A stretch of DNA of 64,000 bases from Eubacterium sp. CAG:180. GTDB taxonomy: Bacteria > Bacillota > Clostridia > Oscillospirales > Acutalibacteraceae. How positions within the stretch are numbered: position 1 is the first letter of the stretch; every line of letters begins with the position of its first letter. Under the pieces are notes generated by a model. The model ran no database searches. It saw nothing but the letters and a program-made list of their open reading frames with translations, and was not told the origin of the DNA. The stretch is taken from contig HF993136.1 in NCBI GenBank assembly GCA_000432435.1, positions 109,090-173,089 of the forward strand. The letters run 5' to 3'. The position numbers were made by a program, and so were the translations under genes. Of the stretch, positions 1-7,535 are shown one piece after another.

Positions 1-333
1 GACTCCCCTGTTCAAGGCGTCGCTGCCGACGGTCCTTTAATTTGGTGTACCGTACCGGAGCAAAATGCAATTATAAATTACTCTGTTACACACAAAAAAT
101 TCAGTTTACGTATCGGCGGAGATTCTTCAACGGCTTTTGATAATCCCTATTCGCTCAGTATATACGGTAACGAGTTGTTTATCTGCAATGCCGGCTCTTG
201 CAAAATAAGAACTATCAACCTTAAAGATTTTTCGGTAAATGATTTTCGCCTTTTTGACGAACCGATTTATCGTTATCTCAGAGTTTGCGGCAGAGAAATA
301 GCCGTGCTTGAATCCGGCGTTTACATATTGTAA
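1..333 (+). CDS. C-terminal end of a beta-propeller-like protein (5' partial)
   Basis: The plus-strand frame is open from the first base to a TAA at 331-333, giving 110 residues with the start outside the window. The fragment has short repeats of strand-forming residues, such as 'NPYSLSIYGNELFICN' followed by 'IRTINLKDFSV', which read like NHL or six-bladed propeller blades (place name, value, turn). No catalytic motif is visible. A strong hairpin terminator follows 14 bases after the stop. The function is unknown and the propeller call is an inference from pattern only. Confidence 0.6.
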   Translation, partial: DSPVQGVAADGPLIWCTVPEQNAIINYSVTHKKFSLRIGGDSSTAFDNPYSLSIYGNELFICNAGSCKIRTINLKDFSVNDFRLFDEPIYRYLRVCGREIAVLESGVYIL

Positions 334-346
334 ATCTTAATAGTTA

Positions 347-374
347 AAGCCTGTTCTTAAGAACAGGCTTTTTG
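347..374 (+). terminator. Intrinsic terminator after the 5' partial gene
   Basis: A perfect 10-bp stem (347-356 with 361-370) has a TTAA loop and is followed by a T-rich tract on the plus strand. It separates the convergent partial gene and plsY. Confidence 0.85.
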
Positions 375-384
375 TTATATTAAA

Positions 385-1032
385 TCATTGTTCGTCCGAC
401 TTCTTGGCTCCGAGCTTGTTTTCTTCACCGCGAACCATTCGCTTGATATTCGTCCGATGCATAAAAATTATGAGCAAGGCTATAACGGCAGTTGCAACGG
501 TCGGAACAACCGGAGAACATTCGGGATACCAAAAGTAATATACAAAGTAAGTCGCTATCGGTAATATTGCCGCCGAAATAATTGAACCGAGAGAAATCAT
601 TTTAGAGGCGGCAACAATAATAACAAACGGAATCATCACTATCGGAAATGTTTGCCATGCGAGAGCTGTTGTAACTCCGAGAGCAGTAGCGACACCCTTT
701 CCTCCTCTAAATTTAAAGTAGATAGGAAACATATGACCGAGTATTGAAAAGACGGCAGCAATATATCCGCAGACCAGTGGGTCAGCATCTCCGCAAAGCA
801 GTTTTTTTGCCAAAACAACAGCAACTATCCCTTTTCCGACATCACATATAAAAGTAGCTATTGCCGGGGCTTTTCCGAAGGTTCTGAGCATATTGGTCAT
901 ACCCGCGCTTTTAGAGCCAAAATTGCGAATATCCTTATGATAAAACAGTTTTGATATAATTATACCGAAGCTCAGTGAGCCTATAAGATAGGCCGAAACG
1001 GCACATATAGCATAATTGATTATGGGCTGCAT
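385..1032 (-). CDS. plsY: Acyl-phosphate:glycerol-3-phosphate acyltransferase PlsY
   Basis: This integral membrane enzyme moves the acyl group from acyl-phosphate to glycerol-3-phosphate, the first step of phospholipid synthesis in most Gram-positive bacteria. The 215-residue protein is hydrophobic, with about five membrane segments. It shows the three family motifs: 'SKSAGMTNMLRTFG' near residue 40, the glycine-rich 'FRGGKGVATALG' near 108, and 'HRTNIKR' near 193. I chose the ATG at 1032 because GGGAGG lies just upstream; a TTG at 1050 is possible in frame but has no ribosome site. It is monocistronic and convergent with the partial gene at the window edge. Confidence 0.93.
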   Translation of the reverse strand: MQPIINYAICAVSAYLIGSLSFGIIISKLFYHKDIRNFGSKSAGMTNMLRTFGKAPAIATFICDVGKGIVAVVLAKKLLCGDADPLVCGYIAAVFSILGHMFPIYFKFRGGKGVATALGVTTALAWQTFPIVMIPFVIIVAASKMISLGSIISAAILPIATYFVYYFWYPECSPVVPTVATAVIALLIIFMHRTNIKRMVRGEENKLGAKKSDEQ

Positions 1033-1163
1033 AAAAACCCTCCCGTTCAAATGATTATTTAAAGTCCTTTAATTATAATTACACACATCGGTTTTGTCAA
1101 TCGCGCATAAAGACCAAAAGCAAAATAGGTTTGCATAAAGTTTCAAAAAACGACTTTTTCCTA

Positions 1164-1192
1164 TTTACTTTTACACTTTGATATGGTATTAT
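1164..1192 (+). promoter_or_regulatory. Sigma-A type promoter of pyrR-uraA
   Basis: TTTACT (1164-1169) and TATTAT (1187-1192) are separated by 17 bp on the plus strand. Predicted initiation near 1199 leaves the whole attenuator at 1211-1299 in the leader. Confidence 0.6.
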
Positions 1193-1210
1193 ACCAAAAA
1201 GTAAAGCAGT

Positions 1211-1299
1211 CCTTTAATTCGGTACGAGATGCCGACAAGGTAACGCGAAGAAATATTTGTGTAGGTGTACCTTGTCGCATTGCGTCAAGGTATTTTTTG
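1211..1299 (+). promoter_or_regulatory. PyrR-responsive transcription attenuator
   Basis: Three parts can be read. The PyrR-binding hairpin is at 1211-1240: a CCTTTAA start, a CGG...CCG inner stem and a closing AAGG, as in the family consensus. The antiterminator pairs GACAAGGT (1234-1241) with ACCTTGTC (1269-1276), a perfect 8 bp. The terminator pairs ACCTTG (1269-1274) with CAAGGT (1286-1291) over an inner CGC/GCG stem, followed by TATTTTTTG. The binding hairpin and the antiterminator share 1234-1240, and the antiterminator and terminator share 1269-1276, so each pair is mutually exclusive. UMP-bound PyrR should favour termination before pyrR and uraA. Confidence 0.88.
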
Positions 1300-1319
1300 T
1301 TGCGCGGATGGTATTAAAG

Positions 1320-1856
1320 ATGAGCTCAAAGATAATTATAGACACCCAAACTTTGACAAGAACATTAGCCCGCCTTGCTCATGAAATAATTGAACACAGT
1401 GAAGGCTATGAAGAGGTCTATCTTGTGGGAATTAAACGACGCGGCGTACCGCTTGCTAAAATGCTCAAAACTAATATTGAGAGTTTTTCAAATTTGAAAG
1501 TGCACCTCGGCGAGCTTGACATAACTTTATACAGAGATGATTTGTCAGAAAAATATTCCTCTCCACAGCTAAACGGTACTCAAATTGATTTTGATGTAAC
1601 AAATAAAAATATCATTTTGGTGGACGATGTGCTTTTCACCGGTCGCACAGCAAGAGCCGCAATGGATGCAATAATCAAGCTCGGCAGACCCGCTAAAATT
1701 CAACTTGCAGTAATAATAGACCGAGGCCACAGAGAACTTCCGATATGTGCAAACTACGTCGGTAAAAACATACCTACATCAAGTGATGAGTTCGTAAGTG
1801 TTAAGGTAAATGAAATTGACGGAGCATTCAGAGCTGAGCTTTACAAAAACAGTTAA
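1320..1856 (+). CDS. pyrR: Bifunctional pyr operon attenuator / uracil phosphoribosyltransferase PyrR
   Basis: PyrR binds pyr mRNA leaders when UMP is high and causes termination; many members also convert uracil and PRPP to UMP. The 178-residue protein carries the PRPP loop 'NIILVDDVLFTGRTARAAMD' and the family segments 'VGIKRRGVPLA' and 'LGELDITLYRDDL'. I placed the start at the ATG at 1320, eight bases after GGATGG; in-frame ATGs at 1308 and 1257 fall inside or next to the attenuator stem. It is followed after 51 bp by the uracil permease gene and preceded by its own PyrR attenuator, so it is autoregulated. Length fits the family (about 180). Confidence 0.95.
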   Translation: MSSKIIIDTQTLTRTLARLAHEIIEHSEGYEEVYLVGIKRRGVPLAKMLKTNIESFSNLKVHLGELDITLYRDDLSEKYSSPQLNGTQIDFDVTNKNIILVDDVLFTGRTARAAMDAIIKLGRPAKIQLAVIIDRGHRELPICANYVGKNIPTSSDEFVSVKVNEIDGAFRAELYKNS

Positions 1857-1907
1857 TAAGGTCTCGTGATTTTATCCGAGCCTAAATATATTCAGGAGGC
1901 GTAGTAA

Positions 1908-3302
1908 ATGAAACTTATTTACGACATCAAAGACAAACCCAAATTCGGGCAAGTAATCGTTTTTGCATTTCAACAGTTGCTTGCGATTCTTGCAGCTACA
2001 ATTGCAGTACCGGCGATAATCGGTCACGATATGAGCCAATCGGCAGCACTTTTCGGTGCCGGCATAGGCACAATCGTATACCTTCTCTTCACAAAGTTCA
2101 GAAGCCCGGTTTTCCTTGGTTCTTCATTTGCATTCATAGGATCAATGCTCGCGGCGTTTGCAGGCAGCATCTCAATGCAGCTTGGATATTTAGGCCTTAT
2201 ATTAGGTGCATTCTTCGCAGGCCTTGTTTATGTTGTAATTGCCATTGCCGTAAAGATTTCCGGCGTAAAATGGATTAACAAGCTTATGCCGGCAGTTGTC
2301 ATCGGTCCCACAGTTTCAATCATAGGTCTTTCGCTTGCCGGCAATGCTATTTCCGACCTTACACAGGGCAAGGTTATGGCAGACTCGGTAGAGCAGGTTG
2401 TTGAAAACGGTACTATTGTTGATAAGGTGACTCAAGTATCGACCGCAAGCCCGTATGTTGCACTCATTTGCGGACTTGTCACCCTTTTCACCGTTATTCT
2501 TTGCTCCGTATACGGCAAAAAAATGATGAAGCTTATCCCCTTCATCATAGGCATTCTCGCAGGCTATGTTGCCGCTGCCATATTTACCGCTATCGGCATA
2601 AAAACAAACAATACCGCTCTTCAAATAATTGATTTCAGTGTATTTTCAAATATGAAGCTCTTTGCTGTTCCGGCCTTCACATTTATTGAGGCTCTTAAAG
2701 GAACAAAAGAAATAACCGGACAGTATGTAGCCACCATCGCCGTAGCTTATGTTCCGGTTGCATTTGTTGTTTTTGCCGAGCATATCGCCGACCACAAAAA
2801 CCTTTCATCCATTATTAACAAAGACCTTCTTGAGGAGCCCGGCCTTCACAGAACTCTTCTCGGTGACGGCGTAGGTTCAATGGTAGGTGCTGTTTTCGGC
2901 GGCTGCCCGAACACAACATATGGTGAATCGGTTGGCTGCGTCGCAATTACCGGCAACGCTTCTGTTGTTACAATTCTTGCTACTGCTATAATGGCAATTA
3001 TCATTTCATTCTTCGGCCCGTTTGTTACATTTCTTGCCTCCATACCCAACTGTGTAATGGGCGGTGTTTGCATTACTCTTTACGGCTTCATTGCCGTAAG
3101 CGGTCTTAAGATGATACAGAAGGTAAACCTTGACGAAAACCGCAACCTTTTTGTTGTAGCGGTCATTCTCATAGCCGGCATAGGCGGACTCACAATAAAC
3201 TTCGGCAGCGTAACGCTCACTTCCATCGCTTGTGCGCTTATCCTCGGTATAATTACCAACTCAATCCTTCCAAAGGATAAGGAAATATCCGCTGCGAAAT
3301 AA
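1908..3302 (+). CDS. uraA: Uracil permease (NCS2 family)
   Basis: This proton-coupled membrane transporter imports uracil. The 464-residue protein has about 14 hydrophobic segments and the NCS2/UraA signatures 'FLGSSFAFIGSM' near residue 65 and 'AEHIADHKNLSSI' (a conserved segment 8 glutamate) near 290, then 'GCPNTTYGESVGCVAITG'. AGGAGG (1894-1899) precedes the ATG at 1908. A hydrophilic insert near residues 155-180 ('SVEQVVENGTIVDKV') is longer than I expect for the family. It forms an operon with pyrR, so uracil uptake should be controlled by UMP through the leader attenuator. It could also be called pyrP by Bacillus convention. Confidence 0.93.
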   Translation: MKLIYDIKDKPKFGQVIVFAFQQLLAILAATIAVPAIIGHDMSQSAALFGAGIGTIVYLLFTKFRSPVFLGSSFAFIGSMLAAFAGSISMQLGYLGLILGAFFAGLVYVVIAIAVKISGVKWINKLMPAVVIGPTVSIIGLSLAGNAISDLTQGKVMADSVEQVVENGTIVDKVTQVSTASPYVALICGLVTLFTVILCSVYGKKMMKLIPFIIGILAGYVAAAIFTAIGIKTNNTALQIIDFSVFSNMKLFAVPAFTFIEALKGTKEITGQYVATIAVAYVPVAFVVFAEHIADHKNLSSIINKDLLEEPGLHRTLLGDGVGSMVGAVFGGCPNTTYGESVGCVAITGNASVVTILATAIMAIIISFFGPFVTFLASIPNCVMGGVCITLYGFIAVSGLKMIQKVNLDENRNLFVVAVILIAGIGGLTINFGSVTLTSIACALILGIITNSILPKDKEISAAK

Positions 3303-3321
3303 GTTAATTTAAAACGCTCCT

Positions 3322-3353
3322 AAAAAGACGCTGTAAAAATACAGCGTCTTTTT
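3322..3353 (+). terminator. Intrinsic terminator after pyrR-uraA
   Basis: The stem AAAAAGACGCTGT/ACAGCGTCTTTTT has a six-base loop and runs straight into a T tract, 19 bases after the uraA stop. Confidence 0.88.
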
Positions 3354-3419
3354 ATATATTATGGACTTTTTCAATCAGTAATGATAATATTAATTAACAC
3401 TCAAAAAGGAGTTGATTAT

Positions 3420-4277
3420 ATGACAAATTATATTGACAACGGTATTATCAAAGTCGGCGTTAAAAGCTTCGGTGCCACCCTTACAAGTATCGTTTCGAAA
3501 AAAAGCGGATATGAGTTTTTATGGCAAGGCAATCCGACGGTGTGGAACGGTCAGTCCCCTATTCTGTTTCCAATAATCGGTAAGCTGTTAAATGATAAAT
3601 GTATTATCAACGGGAAAACATACAGCATAATCCGTCACGGTCTTGCAAGGCACAGAGAGTTTGAACCGGTAGTATTGACAGAAAACGAGATTGTGTTCTT
3701 ACAAAAGGAAAATGCGGATACGCTGAAATGCTATCCTTACAAATATGAGCTTTATATCACTTTTAAAATTATCGATAATAAACTGACTGTTACTCACAAG
3801 GTCATAAATACAAACGACGAAGAAATGTATTTTTCAATCGGAGCTCACCCTGCATTTAACTGCAATCTCGGTGACACATTAACTTTCGAGTATGATGAGA
3901 CTCTTTATTCCGAGAGAATCGACCGCGATTCGGTAATTACGGGAGATAAGGATCTTATATTGCAAAATAGCAATAAAATAGAATTAACGGAGCATCTGTT
4001 TGATAAGGACGCACTGATTTTCTCAAATGTAAAATCCAATTACGTTATACTTAACGAAAAAAAGGCGGGCAAGCACATAAGGTTCACATTCGGCGATTCT
4101 CCGTTCCTTGCAATATGGGCAAAGCCGGCTGCACCCTTTGTCTGCATAGAACCGTGGTACGGTGTAAACGACTCTTATGAAAAAACTACGGATTTTTCAA
4201 AAAAACGAGGTATTCAAAAGCTGAGTTCGGATGAAAAATTTGAATTTTCGTGGAGTGCTGAGTTTAAAGAAGACTAA
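3420..4277 (+). CDS. LacX-type aldose 1-epimerase family protein
   Basis: This is a soluble galactose-mutarotase-fold protein that probably interconverts alpha and beta anomers of a sugar or sugar derivative. The 285-residue sequence shows the two expected histidines, in 'IIRHGLARHREFE' near residue 63 and 'IGAHPAFNC' near 145, and the carboxylate near the C terminus in 'CIEPWYGVND'. The ATG at 3420 follows AAGGAG by eight bases; upstream in-frame codons lack a ribosome site. It stands alone between the uraA terminator and the convergent RNA gene, whose terminator lies against its stop codon. The substrate cannot be told from sequence. LacX-like proteins are distinct from GalM. Confidence 0.85.
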   Translation: MTNYIDNGIIKVGVKSFGATLTSIVSKKSGYEFLWQGNPTVWNGQSPILFPIIGKLLNDKCIINGKTYSIIRHGLARHREFEPVVLTENEIVFLQKENADTLKCYPYKYELYITFKIIDNKLTVTHKVINTNDEEMYFSIGAHPAFNCNLGDTLTFEYDETLYSERIDRDSVITGDKDLILQNSNKIELTEHLFDKDALIFSNVKSNYVILNEKKAGKHIRFTFGDSPFLAIWAKPAAPFVCIEPWYGVNDSYEKTTDFSKKRGIQKLSSDEKFEFSWSAEFKED

Positions 4278-4614
4278 AAAACGAGGAACCGGTTTTTAAT
4301 CGGTTCCTCTAACTTTATAAACTGTGTTTACTTTTCGTCTTACATATATATTGAATTTTACTTTGCCACTCATCCGATCACATTACAGTAACGCAAATTC
4401 GTTATTATTATGTACCGGTCAACCGAAGTAGAACATTCAATAATTTTGCCTATACGATATTTAAGTACTCACTTTATTAACTCTGTCTCTACGAGATCGG
4501 ATGAGCGGCGAAACATGATGTCTGCGGCTCTATGCCCTCTGAACAGTACATCGGAAACGCCTCCTTTAAAATATTCAAGGGATTTATTTTGCTTTTCTTT
4601 TCTTTCCCTTGTCT
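4276..4614 (-). ncRNA. Unassigned structured non-coding RNA, about 340 nt
   Basis: The unit has a consensus promoter (4621-4648) and ends in the stem GAGGAACCG/CGGTTCCTC (4301-4309 with 4283-4291) followed by GTTTTTT, all on the minus strand. Between them no long open frame exists; the best is a 20-codon frame behind AAAGGAGG. Several helices can be paired: 4606-4611 with 4576-4581 around an A-rich loop; nested GGCG/CGCC and GATGT/ACATC within 4507-4562; a perfect 11-bp long-range helix, 4495-4505 with 4369-4379; and GTAGA/TCTAC inside it. An ATTGAAT/ATTCAAT match would cross the 11-bp helix as a pseudoknot. It does not have the 6S, tmRNA or RNase P layout. The raiA-type RNAs are one untested candidate family. 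Confidence 0.7.
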
Positions 4615-4620
4615 GATTAT

Positions 4621-4648
4621 ATTATAACCCATATCTATATAATGTCAA
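4621..4648 (-). promoter_or_regulatory. Consensus sigma-A promoter of the unassigned RNA
   Basis: On the minus strand a perfect TTGACA (4643-4648) and a perfect TATAAT (4621-4626) are separated by 16 bp. Both hexamers match consensus fully, which is unusual in this window and suggests strong constitutive transcription. Confidence 0.85.
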
Positions 4649-4886
4649 TAGTTTTTTTGTAATTTTTTTATATTTTTTATTAATTTTATCTCTTTATACT
4701 TAAACTTTCATACCGCATACAATATAATCTCGCAATAATAAAAAACATCAATTAGAGCGATACTGTGATGGCCTTGCTGTTGGGAGAAATATAAAAAATG
4801 ATTCAACATTAAATCTATGTTTTTTGAAACAAAAAGCCTTTTCAGGTTGACGAAAGTATAGTTTCGCGGTAAAATATAAAGCAATC
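4649..4886. other. AT-rich spacer, no gene seen
   Basis: Between the RNA promoter and the ribosome site of the DUF1292 gene I see only AT-rich sequence that must hold the promoter of that gene. The long minus-strand open frames here are complements of the real gene at 4900. Confidence 0.5.
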
Positions 4887-4899
4887 GGAGGTGAAATAT

Positions 4900-5214
4900 A
4901 TGGCTGATAACGAATTTACTGCCGATCTTGTAACAATTGAAGATGAAGACGGCGTTACGCATACTTTTGAAGAGCTTGACAGAATAGAAACCGATGACGG
5001 GAAATACCTTGCGCTGACACCTGTATATGACGACGCAGAAGAAATTCTTGACGGTGACGGTGAACTTATTATTGTCAAAGTAAATGATGAAAGCGATGAC
5101 ATTTATTTGGAGCCTATCGAAAATCAAAAAGAATACGACGAAATAGCCGAAATTTTTGAGGATAGACTTCAAGATCTTTATTTTATTAAAGATGATGACA
5201 AGAATAAAAGCTGA
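4900..5214 (+). CDS. DUF1292 family protein
   Basis: This is a small, very acidic cytoplasmic protein of 104 residues with the DUF1292 pattern: an N-terminal 'DLVTIEDEDGVTHTFEELD', a central 'YLALTPVYDD', and 'IIVKVNDESDDIYLEPIE'. Members are common in Firmicutes beside ruvX and alaS; here ruvX is about 29 kb away, so that context is lost. The ATG at 4900 follows GGAGGTG with a seven-base gap, which is why I prefer it to the GTG at 4891 inside the ribosome site. No biochemical role is established for the family. Confidence 0.85.
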   Translation: MADNEFTADLVTIEDEDGVTHTFEELDRIETDDGKYLALTPVYDDAEEILDGDGELIIVKVNDESDDIYLEPIENQKEYDEIAEIFEDRLQDLYFIKDDDKNKS

Positions 5215-5233
5215 TTAAAATCGTAAAATATAA

Positions 5234-5424
5234 ATACCTGCCCGATGCGATAAATATACGGACAATATTGACCCAACACCTATATTTTAGGGGTTCGGAT
5301 TCCGATGCTGTGGAGCAGACCTCCCGCCCATTCGGCGGATGTTGGGAGCACGAATGCTGACGATAGATCCCCACCTGCTTTTGAATGCAGGTTAATTATT
5401 GCCGTGTACGGTCGGGCGGGCCTA
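5234..5424 (+). ncRNA. ssrS: 6S RNA
   Basis: The segment folds as one long interrupted hairpin. The ends pair CCTGCCCGA (5237-5245) with TCGGGCGGG (5412-5420), and the apex is a GCC-CATT-CGGCGG stem flanked by CTCCC/GGGAG near 5316-5343. The 3' half contains the 'GATCCCCACCTGC' region, a small hairpin with 'GCAGG', and 'TTATTGCCGTGTACGG', as I recall for Firmicutes 6S RNAs. 6S RNA binds the housekeeping RNA polymerase holoenzyme as a decoy promoter in stationary phase. A shared terminator follows at 5435. Exact ends are estimates. Confidence 0.75.
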
Positions 5425-5434
5425 TAAAAAACAG

Positions 5435-5468
5435 AAGGAGCTGTAAAAACAACTTTACAGCTCCTTTT
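5435..5468. terminator. Bidirectional terminator between 6S RNA and the kinase-like gene
   Basis: The 13-bp stem AAGGAGCTGTAAA/TTTACAGCTCCTT (5435-5447 with 5454-5466) is followed by TTTTAAT on the plus strand. It serves 6S RNA and possibly the convergent gene ending at 5484. Confidence 0.8.
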
Positions 5469-5483
5469 AATATTGTTGTTATT

Positions 5484-6086
5484 TTACCGATATAACTCAG
5501 CTATACTGTTTACAATTTTATCCTCATCAGCCGTCGAGGTATTGATACACAAATCGTAATTCTCTTTTGCTCCCCACTTTTGTCCGCTGAGAAACGCATA
5601 GTATTCGGCGCGCTTTTTATCTATCTGAGCCATATGTCTTTGAAGCTCTCGATCGCTCATTTTTTTAGCATCGTCTCCTCTTTCGCGGCATCGTTTCATT
5701 TTGAACTCAAGTTCCGCATAAAGGAATATGCGAAACGGCTCTTCGTCTCGCAAAACATAGTCTGCACATCTTCCTACGATAACGCAGTCAGACTTTTCGG
5801 CAACTTCTTTTATTATAACGCTCTCTGTTTTAAGTACTTCAAGCTGCTGATCCATTACCGGATTCGGCGAAGCCCAAAAAGTATGCCCGGTTGTAATACT
5901 CATAAGCGGAAACGGACGTTTTTCCTCAACACTTTGTATGTATTCAGTTGCAAGATCAGTACGTTTGGCAATCTCAACAACGATTTCGTGGTCATAATAA
6001 GCAAACCTGAGTTTTTCAGCCAGCTTACGACCTATTTCACGCCCTCCGCTGCCGAATTCACGACCTACTGTTATGATTTTTCCCAT
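5484..6086 (-). CDS. Cytidylate kinase-like family protein
   Basis: This 200-residue P-loop nucleoside monophosphate kinase-like protein belongs to the cytidylate-kinase-2 type family. The N terminus 'ITVGREFGSGGREIGRKLAE' is the diverged phosphate-binding loop typical of this group, followed by a 'YYDHEIV' substrate-side segment. 'CVIVGRCADYVL' near residue 102 and the lid arginines ('KRCRERGDDAKK') also fit. The true substrate of the group is not established; it is shorter than the classical cmk gene product and lacks its G-rich motif. It stands alone, with AGGAGA upstream of its ATG. Confidence 0.8.
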   Translation of the reverse strand: MGKIITVGREFGSGGREIGRKLAEKLRFAYYDHEIVVEIAKRTDLATEYIQSVEEKRPFPLMSITTGHTFWASPNPVMDQQLEVLKTESVIIKEVAEKSDCVIVGRCADYVLRDEEPFRIFLYAELEFKMKRCRERGDDAKKMSDRELQRHMAQIDKKRAEYYAFLSGQKWGAKENYDLCINTSTADEDKIVNSIAELYR

Positions 6087-6223
6087 ATAAATTCTCCTCT
6101 CTCAAAACAGAGCCAATAGAGTTAACTTTAATAAATACTATATCACAAACAATAATAAAAAGTAAGTAAAAATCAAAAATATAGGATAAAAATCTTTATG
6201 TAAAAATTTGTAAAAAATACAAT

Positions 6224-6262
6224 AAAAAAACGGCACTCTTTTTACAAAGAATGCCGTTTTTT
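6224..6262 (-). terminator. Terminator of tRNA-Leu
   Basis: An interrupted stem, AAAACGGCACTCTTT with AAAGAATGCCGTTTT, is followed on the minus strand by a run of Ts. It abuts the encoded CCA end of the tRNA. Confidence 0.8.
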
Positions 6263-6349
6263 TGGTGCCGGTGACCGGGGTCGAACCGGTACGGTATCGC
6301 TACCACTGGATTTTGAGTCCAGCACGTCTGCCAATTCCATCACACCGGC
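6263..6349 (-). tRNA. tRNA-Leu(CAA)
   Basis: The minus strand reads as an 87-nt class II tRNA with a GCCGGTG/CACCGGC acceptor stem, the anticodon arm CTGGA-CTCAAAA-TCCAG (anticodon CAA, decoding UUG), a long variable arm as expected for leucine, a T arm with GGTTCGA, and an encoded CCA. Confidence 0.96.
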
Positions 6350-6467
6350 GAACTGACGGAGACTATTATAACCGAACCGGCAAAAAAAATCAATAGCAAA
6401 CAACGCAAAATATAAGATATTATTACACAGCAAATTCACACGGCAAATTTTATGGTTTTGATGATAA

Positions 6468-7343
6468 TCAATTTCCTTTTTCAAACACATTATATATATG
6501 CTGCAAAAGAGTGTTTTCGTCAGCTAAGGACAATTCCGAAGATTTATCAAACAATTGAAGCGTCAGGAAAATATGTTTATCACCTTCATCGGCGTAGATA
6601 ACAATTGCCTTTTGACCGTTATAGTCCTTCGTATACATACTGTATTTCATATTTTCATAAGTTCCGTTTGTGTATATTCCGATATTTGTTGCGTTATCAC
6701 CTTTGATATGCGAGTTGTCTATATCCTTAACTCTGAGGCTGTCTTGCATTTTTGCAACGCAATCAACTTCACCTGAAATAAACTTCGGTATACCGCTGTA
6801 ATATATCAATTCGTAGTCTGAGCATAAATCTTGGTATCCGCTATCCGCCATGGACCAATCATATTTTCTAACCTCGGTATATCGCATACCGTAGACGGAC
6901 CACGACTCACCGGAAAGGTTTTCTCCGATTTTTTCTATATAGTCGGTATTTTCACCCTCGAAACATTCAGACGGCTTTAATTCATGCATAATATCAGTGT
7001 ATTCGGCGGCATTCATAACAACGCCTTCATATCTGAATGTACGAGGCACAAACACACCTAAAAAATATACAAATATCAACAAAACAGCAAACAAAACGAT
7101 TTCGGTTGCATAGCGTTTTTTTGTGTGTTCTTTTTTATACGAAATTACCGCCAGCACAACAAATAAAGCAATAAAAACTATGATTGCCGGATATGTAAAG
7201 CAGAGTTTAAAAACCTGCATGTCAAATTCGCCGTACGTCATATCATTTAATGACAGCGGTCCGAAAAAAGCCAAGCAAAAAGCGATTAGCACCGCTATTG
7301 CCGCCTCAATTACAAGTGTTATTTTATATGTTTTGCTTTTCAT
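6468..7343 (-). CDS. Unknown membrane protein with extracytoplasmic C-terminal domain
   Basis: I do not recognise the family. The 291-residue protein has three predicted membrane helices (about residues 8-28, 48-68 and 83-103). A hydrophilic domain of about 185 residues follows, probably outside the cell, rich in aromatic and acidic residues and containing 'ESWSVYGMRYTEVRKYDW'. Two cysteines in that domain ('SECFEG', 'YQDLCSDY') could pair. The ATG at 7343 follows GGGAG; the GTG just before it is less likely. The gene is monocistronic and lies about 190 bp downstream of a promoter with an AT-repeat spacer. That promoter suggests variable expression, which would suit a surface-exposed product; this is inference. 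Confidence 0.7.
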   Translation of the reverse strand: MKSKTYKITLVIEAAIAVLIAFCLAFFGPLSLNDMTYGEFDMQVFKLCFTYPAIIVFIALFVVLAVISYKKEHTKKRYATEIVLFAVLLIFVYFLGVFVPRTFRYEGVVMNAAEYTDIMHELKPSECFEGENTDYIEKIGENLSGESWSVYGMRYTEVRKYDWSMADSGYQDLCSDYELIYYSGIPKFISGEVDCVAKMQDSLRVKDIDNSHIKGDNATNIGIYTNGTYENMKYSMYTKDYNGQKAIVIYADEGDKHIFLTLQLFDKSSELSLADENTLLQHIYNVFEKGN

Positions 7344-7535
7344 CACTTATATACTCCCATCTGATATTTTTTGCCATAAGAGATATAAAAAACTTTGCCT
7401 ATAAAAAGTAAGCCTATTAACCGCCGCCGTATAATTATTTCACAAAAGCTCCTCCTAAAAAAATAAAGCCGCACTTATAAGAAAAGCGAGCCCTGATAAT
7501 TATCATATATTTTTAATTCCCCGCCCCTTGTTCAA
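7344..7535 (-). other. Long leader between the repeat promoter and the membrane-protein gene
   Basis: About 185 bases would be transcribed before the coding start. On the minus strand it has one short in-frame peptide of about 23 codons (starting with ATG ATA ATT) that ends in GTG AAA TAA just after an AGGAGG. I see no terminator or known riboswitch. Confidence 0.35.

Noticed and set aside
4283..4309. Terminator assigned to the epimerase gene on the plus strand
   Set aside because: The T run is on the minus-strand side, so it mainly ends the RNA gene. It may still slow plus-strand transcription.
4498..4560. 20-codon frame with AAAGGAGG inside the unassigned RNA (minus strand)
   Set aside because: The same bases form nested helices, and the peptide has no recognisable features. 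I keep it as an RNA motif, though a leader peptide cannot be excluded.
4410..4616. 68-codon plus-strand open frame
   Set aside because: It lies antisense to the structured RNA, with no ribosome site.
4708..5172. 154-codon minus-strand open frame
   Set aside because: It is the complement of the DUF1292 gene, has no ribosome site, and its protein is a low-quality mix of aromatic and basic residues.
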